Source: Kitasatospora sp. NBC_00240 (GTDB lineage: Bacteria > Actinomycetota > Actinomycetes > Streptomycetales > Streptomycetaceae). From it: 64,000 nt of DNA. Within the stretch, counting starts at the first letter, position 1. Every line of letters starts with the position of its first letter. A program made the position numbers and the translations under genes. The notes beneath the pieces are model-generated. The model had not been told where the DNA came from. It did not search any database and saw nothing but the letters and a program-made list of their open reading frames with translations. The stretch lies in contig NZ_JAPEMU010000001.1 in assembly GCF_026342405.1 (NCBI RefSeq), positions 5,270,001 through 5,334,000 on the forward strand, read 5' to 3'. Of the stretch, positions 60,903 through 64,000 are shown piece after piece.

Positions 60903-61386
60903 CCGTGCGAGGGGCCGGGCGGCCGAGACGGCGCCCCGGCCCGGCAGGGGGGCGTGCGGCAAGCACGGGGGGCGTGCGCGCGTCGTCGTGCTGCAGTCGT
61001 CACGGGCGGGCGAGCGGGCCGGACCTGAGGGCGGCGAACGGCATCCGGGCGGCGGACACAAAGATGCGGCGGCACCTGATCCTGCCGGGTGCCGCCGCTG
61101 GTACAGGTACCGGGTTACCAAGCATGCACCGGAAGTGCCCATCAGACGGGGATCCTGCCCGTTCGTCTGGTGCGGCGGCCCGACAGCGGGTCGGCTGCAT
61201 GTGGGTGCTCGGTTATCTGTACGCGGTCCGTGGGGCCTGAACTGCGTTGTCGGTTTGACCTCTTCGGGTCCTGACCGGGTCTCGCGGGCCGTTGCTTCCT
61301 TTGTATCGCGTTTCAGGTCAAAGGGGAACCCGAATCGCGAAGTCTTTCGCTTTTGCCCGCTTTGGGACAAGCGAATGGATGTCGCC
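60903..61386. other. Gap between Fic-like and HAD genes
   Basis: A 484-base gap between convergent genes. It contains the hairpin at 61066-61098 and an AT-richer segment (about 61290-61385, gcttcctttgtatcgcg). Frames through it are Arg/Pro/Gly-rich; no gene is supported. Confidence 0.45.
61066..61098 (+). terminator. Candidate terminator after the Fic-like gene
   Basis: 11-bp arms gcggcggcacc and ggtgccgccgc with an 11-base loop, 164 bases after the Fic-like stop. Confidence 0.45.
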
Positions 61387-62535
61387 TCAGGCCGCCGGGC
61401 GGCGGCGCTTGGCCGCGTACCAGATCACCCCGGCGGTCAGCACCGCCGTACCGATCGCCACGGCGGTGAGGACCGAACGGCTCGGGGCGGAGAACTCCGG
61501 CAGCCGCCGCCGCAGTTCCACCGGCCGGTCGAATACGAGCACCGGCCACTCGCGCGCCACCGCCTCCTTGCGCAGGGCACGGTCGGGGTTGACCGCCGAG
61601 GGGTGGCCGACGGCCTCGAGCAGCGGGAGGTCGGTCGAGGAGTCGCTGTAGGCGTAGCAGTCGGCCAGGTCGTAGCCCTCGGTCTCGGCCAACTCCCTGA
61701 TCGCGGCCGCCTTGTTCTCGGCGTACGCGTAGTACTCGATCTCGCCGGTGTAGCGCCCGTCCTCGATCTTCAGTCGGGTGGCGATCACGTGGTCCGCGCC
61801 GAGCAGCGCCCCGATCGGCTCGACCACCTCGGAGCCGGAGCTGCTCACGATCACCACGTCGCGGCCGGCCGCGTGATGCTGCTCGATCAGGGACGCGGCC
61901 TCGTCGTAGATGATCGGGTCGATGAGGTTGTGCAGGGTCTCGGCCACGATCTCCCGGACCTGCTGGACGTTCCAGCCGCGGGTCAGTGCGGAGAGGTACT
62001 CGCGCATCTTCTCCATCTGGTCGTGGTCCGCGCCGCCGACCAGGAAGACGAATTGCGCGTAGGCGCTTTTCAGCACCGCCCGACGGTTGATCAGACCGCC
62101 CTGGTAGAAGGGACGACTGAAGGCGAGGGCGCTCGACTTGGCGATGATGGTCTTGTCGAGGTCGAAGAAGGCCGCCGTCCGGGGGCCCGCGTCGTGCGGG
62201 CGGAGGATCGCCGGGCGTGCCGCGACGCCGGTGCCCTCCGGGGTGGGGGCCTCCGATCCGGTGCCGTCCGGGGCTCCGATGCCCGCGCCGCCGTCGGTCG
62301 GCTCCGCGACGTCGGCGTCGGTCGAGGGGGAGGCGGCGGCTGGGCCGGGGTGGGCGTGAACGGTGTCGCGAGGGGTCTGGCCGGCCTCCGTCGGGACCGC
62401 CGGGCCGAGGCCGGACCCCTCCTGGGAGTTCCGTCCGGGGGCGGCCTGCGGGGCTTGCTCCGGGGCGGTCCCGGAGTTCGCGCCGGTGCCGGTGGTGTCG
62501 TCCGCGTACTCGTCGGCGTTCTCGGTGGTGTCCAC
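61387..62535 (-). CDS. HAD-IB phosphatase with C-terminal membrane anchor
   Basis: A 382-residue HAD-superfamily (SerB-like) phosphatase. A disordered acidic/Pro/Thr N-terminus (about 1-115) precedes motif I (FFDLDKTI, Asp125 and Asp127), motif II (VIVSSSGSEVVEP, about 215-227), Lys in ENKAAAIREL, and motif III (CYAYSDSSTDLPLLEAVG, about 280-297). After the domain come Arg-rich stretches, one membrane helix (about 352-372) and RRRRP. It matches the differentiation-associated HAD protein next to ssd in Streptomyces (Rv3661 in mycobacteria). The GTG at 62535 may not be the true start, given the long disordered head. Confidence 0.9.
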   Translation of the reverse strand: MDTTENADEYADDTTGTGANSGTAPEQAPQAAPGRNSQEGSGLGPAVPTEAGQTPRDTVHAHPGPAAASPSTDADVAEPTDGGAGIGAPDGTGSEAPTPEGTGVAARPAILRPHDAGPRTAAFFDLDKTIIAKSSALAFSRPFYQGGLINRRAVLKSAYAQFVFLVGGADHDQMEKMREYLSALTRGWNVQQVREIVAETLHNLIDPIIYDEAASLIEQHHAAGRDVVIVSSSGSEVVEPIGALLGADHVIATRLKIEDGRYTGEIEYYAYAENKAAAIRELAETEGYDLADCYAYSDSSTDLPLLEAVGHPSAVNPDRALRKEAVAREWPVLVFDRPVELRRRLPEFSAPSRSVLTAVAIGTAVLTAGVIWYAAKRRRPAA

Positions 62536-62699
62536 GGGAACCGAGGATAGAGGGCGTGGCTAAACGGCCCGCCATTCGGTGTACTCCGGGGCACGCGGGT
62601 TTGTGTTTCTGGCCGCTCGGGTACACCATGGAAGTCACGGATCGTTCGCGACCGTGCTAACCCGGTCCGGCTCCTCCCCCCCGAGTCGGACCGTGGATA

Positions 62700-62734
62700 G
62701 ACGACCCCCGCTCTCCCCCCCGGCGGGGGTCGTC
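62700..62734. terminator. Strong hairpin within the HAD-ssd intergenic region
   Basis: 12-bp arms gacgacccccgc and gcgggggtcgtc, 11-base loop. It is located between two divergent genes, where a normal terminator is not expected: it could end a small RNA or act as an attenuator in the HAD leader. Confidence 0.5.
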
Positions 62735-62998
62735 GCACGTCCGGACCCGTTTTCGAGCCGCTGAAGGCTCTCTCGGGAGACGTGTGCAGGGGGCGCCCCC
62801 ATGATGCGCATCCGATCGGCCGAGATGTTCGACGGCAATGATTCGTCACTCTCCGTAGCCAGTTACTCCGAGTGATGCGCTTGCGGACAATACGTCATCC
62901 AGGCCCTTCGGGATCGCGCGTTCCCCTCGCGCGCAGTTGTTCCACTGGTTAACTTTCGTCAATTCCCTCCCTTTAGTAATCCATGTGGGTGACATCGG

Positions 62999-63007
62999 TT
63001 ATCCACA
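62999..63007 (+). promoter_or_regulatory. DnaA box
   Basis: TTATCCACA, a perfect match to the classical DnaA box and to the Streptomyces degenerate consensus (T/C)(T/C)(G/A/C)TCCACA. Same orientation as the next box 17 bases on. Confidence 0.65.
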
Positions 63008-63015
63008 TCCCCGAG

Positions 63016-63024
63016 TTGTCCACA
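63016..63024 (+). promoter_or_regulatory. DnaA box
   Basis: TTGTCCACA, the preferred Streptomyces DnaA box. It lies 168 bases upstream of the ssd start and 17 bases after the first box. Confidence 0.7.
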
Positions 63025-63192
63025 GGCATTCGGATCACTGATGACGGATTGGCGATCACCCCCCACCGTGGTCATCGGCAGCCGGAATTCGCTCCCCCAC
63101 CCGGAGAACGATCTCGGCCGTCCGAACGGCAGGGCTTGGACCACGCGCCCGTACCGGTACGCCGGAGCGGCGCCTTCCCGGGGGAGACCGTC

Positions 63193-64000
63193 ATGTCGAC
63201 ACCGATCACCGACCACGACCAGCCTGCGGAGCGGGTGCCCGCCGGCCCGCTGATCGTCACCGAGGACGAGGCGCTCGCCGAACACCTGCTGCGGCTCTGC
63301 GCCGCGGCCGGCACCGAACCCCTGCTGGTCTGCGGGACGCCGCCGCCGGGCCGAGTGTGGGAGAACGCACCGCTGGTGCTCGTCGGGGACGACCTCGCGG
63401 AGCGCTGTGCGGGGTTCGCCCGCCGCCCCGGCGTACTCCTGCTCGGGCTGGACCTCGACGACTCCGAGATCTGGGTCCGGGCCGTGCAACTCGGCGCCGA
63501 GCACGTGCTGTTCCTCCCCGATGCCGAGAGCTGGCTGTTGGACCGGATCGCCGACGCGGCCGAAGGGGCAGGGCCACCGGCGCTGACCGTCGCCGTGCTC
63601 GGCGGACGGGGCGGGGCCGGTGCCTCGACCCTGGCCTGCGCGCTGGCCGTCACAGCCGCCCGCGCCGGCCATCGGACCATGCTGGTCGATGCCGACCCGC
63701 TGGGCGGCGGGCTCGACATCCTGCTCGGCGGCGAGAGCGCCTCCGGCCTGCGCTGGCCCGATCTGGCGGCCTCGCGGGGCCGGGTGAGCGGCGCCGAACT
63801 GACCAAGGCGTTGCCGGTGCTCCACCGGCTCACCACCCTCTCCTGGGACCGGGGCGACACGCCGGCGGTACCTCCCGAAGCCATGCGCAGCGTGCTGGCC
63901 GCGGCCCGCCGCCAAGGAGGCCTGGTCGTCGTCGACCTGCCGCGCCACCTGGACCAGGCGGCGGGGCAGGCGCTGGAGCAGTCCGACGTGGCCCTGCTGG
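63193..64000 (+). CDS. ssd: Septum site-determining protein Ssd (partial)
   Basis: The first 269 residues of a CpaE/Ssd/MinD-like ATPase; the gene runs off the window. The N-terminal receiver-like half (PLIVTEDEALAEHLLRLCAAAGTE ... VRAVQLGAEHVLFLP, about 20-115) is typical of CpaE-like proteins. The ATPase half begins AVLGGRGGAGAST (about 133-145), a deviant Walker A in which the usual second Lys is Ala, followed by LVDADPLGGGLDILLGGE (about 161-178) and SWDRGD. The mycobacterial and streptomycete proteins affect septation and link to Tad pilus genes, which I expect next. ATG 63193 follows GGGGGAGA. The two DnaA boxes lie upstream. Confidence 0.9.
   Translation, partial: MSTPITDHDQPAERVPAGPLIVTEDEALAEHLLRLCAAAGTEPLLVCGTPPPGRVWENAPLVLVGDDLAERCAGFARRPGVLLLGLDLDDSEIWVRAVQLGAEHVLFLPDAESWLLDRIADAAEGAGPPALTVAVLGGRGGAGASTLACALAVTAARAGHRTMLVDADPLGGGLDILLGGESASGLRWPDLAASRGRVSGAELTKALPVLHRLTTLSWDRGDTPAVPPEAMRSVLAAARRQGGLVVVDLPRHLDQAAGQALEQSDVALL

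Larger units (their letters stand above)
62536..63192. other. Divergent control region HAD-ssd
   Basis: A 657-base region with a promoter-like base composition. It holds a strong hairpin (62700-62734), a 24-codon open frame (62801-62875, MMRIRSAEMFDGND...), an AT-rich portion (62820-63030) and two DnaA boxes (62999 and 63016). The micro-ORF has a GGGGG run six bases before its ATG and is of unsure reality. Confidence 0.5.

Overview
This 64 kb window is very GC-rich (codon third positions are almost all G or C), uses many GTG starts and some TTG starts, and has long antisense shadow frames. Its gene order and protein types point to a streptomycete (Streptomyces or a near relative such as Kitasatospora). 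It follows the conserved actinobacterial chromosome core: dnaX, ybaB, recR and lysC on the left; a PonA2-type penicillin-binding protein, wblA, a pair of ArsA/Get3-like ATPases, DUF4177, RidA, Nudix, MBL hydrolase, crp, nth, CoA-Nudix, a MarP protease, nhaA, acs, a HAD phosphatase and ssd on the right. The same series occurs in Mycobacterium tuberculosis around Rv3660c-Rv3682 and Rv3709c-Rv3721c.

Layout. 1-7.4 kb: 3' end of dnaX, ybaB, recR, DUF5063, aspartokinase (with an internal start for a beta subunit and no asd beside it), a SigE-type ECF sigma factor translationally coupled to a membrane protein, and a SURF1 protein. 7.4-26 kb is the accessory part: a lipoprotein coupled to an S9 peptidase, an MFS exporter, a LAL-type LuxR regulator facing an NTF2-like protein, a GlxA regulator next to a DJ-1/PfpI protein, AraC-like and MarR-like regulators, an aminotransferase remnant, a secreted class A beta-lactamase-like protein and a two-gene ABC exporter behind a 24-bp palindromic operator. 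It is rich in small tandem repeats and ends with a small orphan gene and tRNA-Pro(CGG).

26-40 kb is core cell-envelope and regulatory genes: metallophosphoesterase, an LAETG-anchored surface protein, GatB/YqeY, PBP, WblA, the Get3-like pair, DUF4177-RidA, Nudix-small ORF-MBL, Crp and an SPFH protein. 40-50 kb: dihydrolipoyl dehydrogenase, a small island of AraC/VOC/DUF1801 genes with an internally deleted VOC gene and a 5-bp satellite, then nth, CoA-Nudix, a 45-bp minisatellite, MarP, a DUF457 membrane protein and an alpha/beta hydrolase that lacks its nucleophile. 50-64 kb: holin-like protein, NhaA, a serine hydrolase, acetyl-CoA synthetase, a SulP-carbonic anhydrase fusion, a CooC-like ATPase facing a degenerate Fic-like protein, a HAD phosphatase with a C-terminal membrane anchor, and the start of ssd behind two tandem DnaA boxes.

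Nearly every operon end has a strong GC hairpin, listed as terminators. I saw no CRISPR array, no intact insertion sequence and no recognisable phage or biosynthetic cluster. No wholly new system is evident. The most unusual local signals are the DnaA-box pair before ssd, the satellite repeats, the eroded genes, and several catalytic-site losses. Start sites and functions are read from sequence alone; family statements come from general knowledge, and no database search was run.
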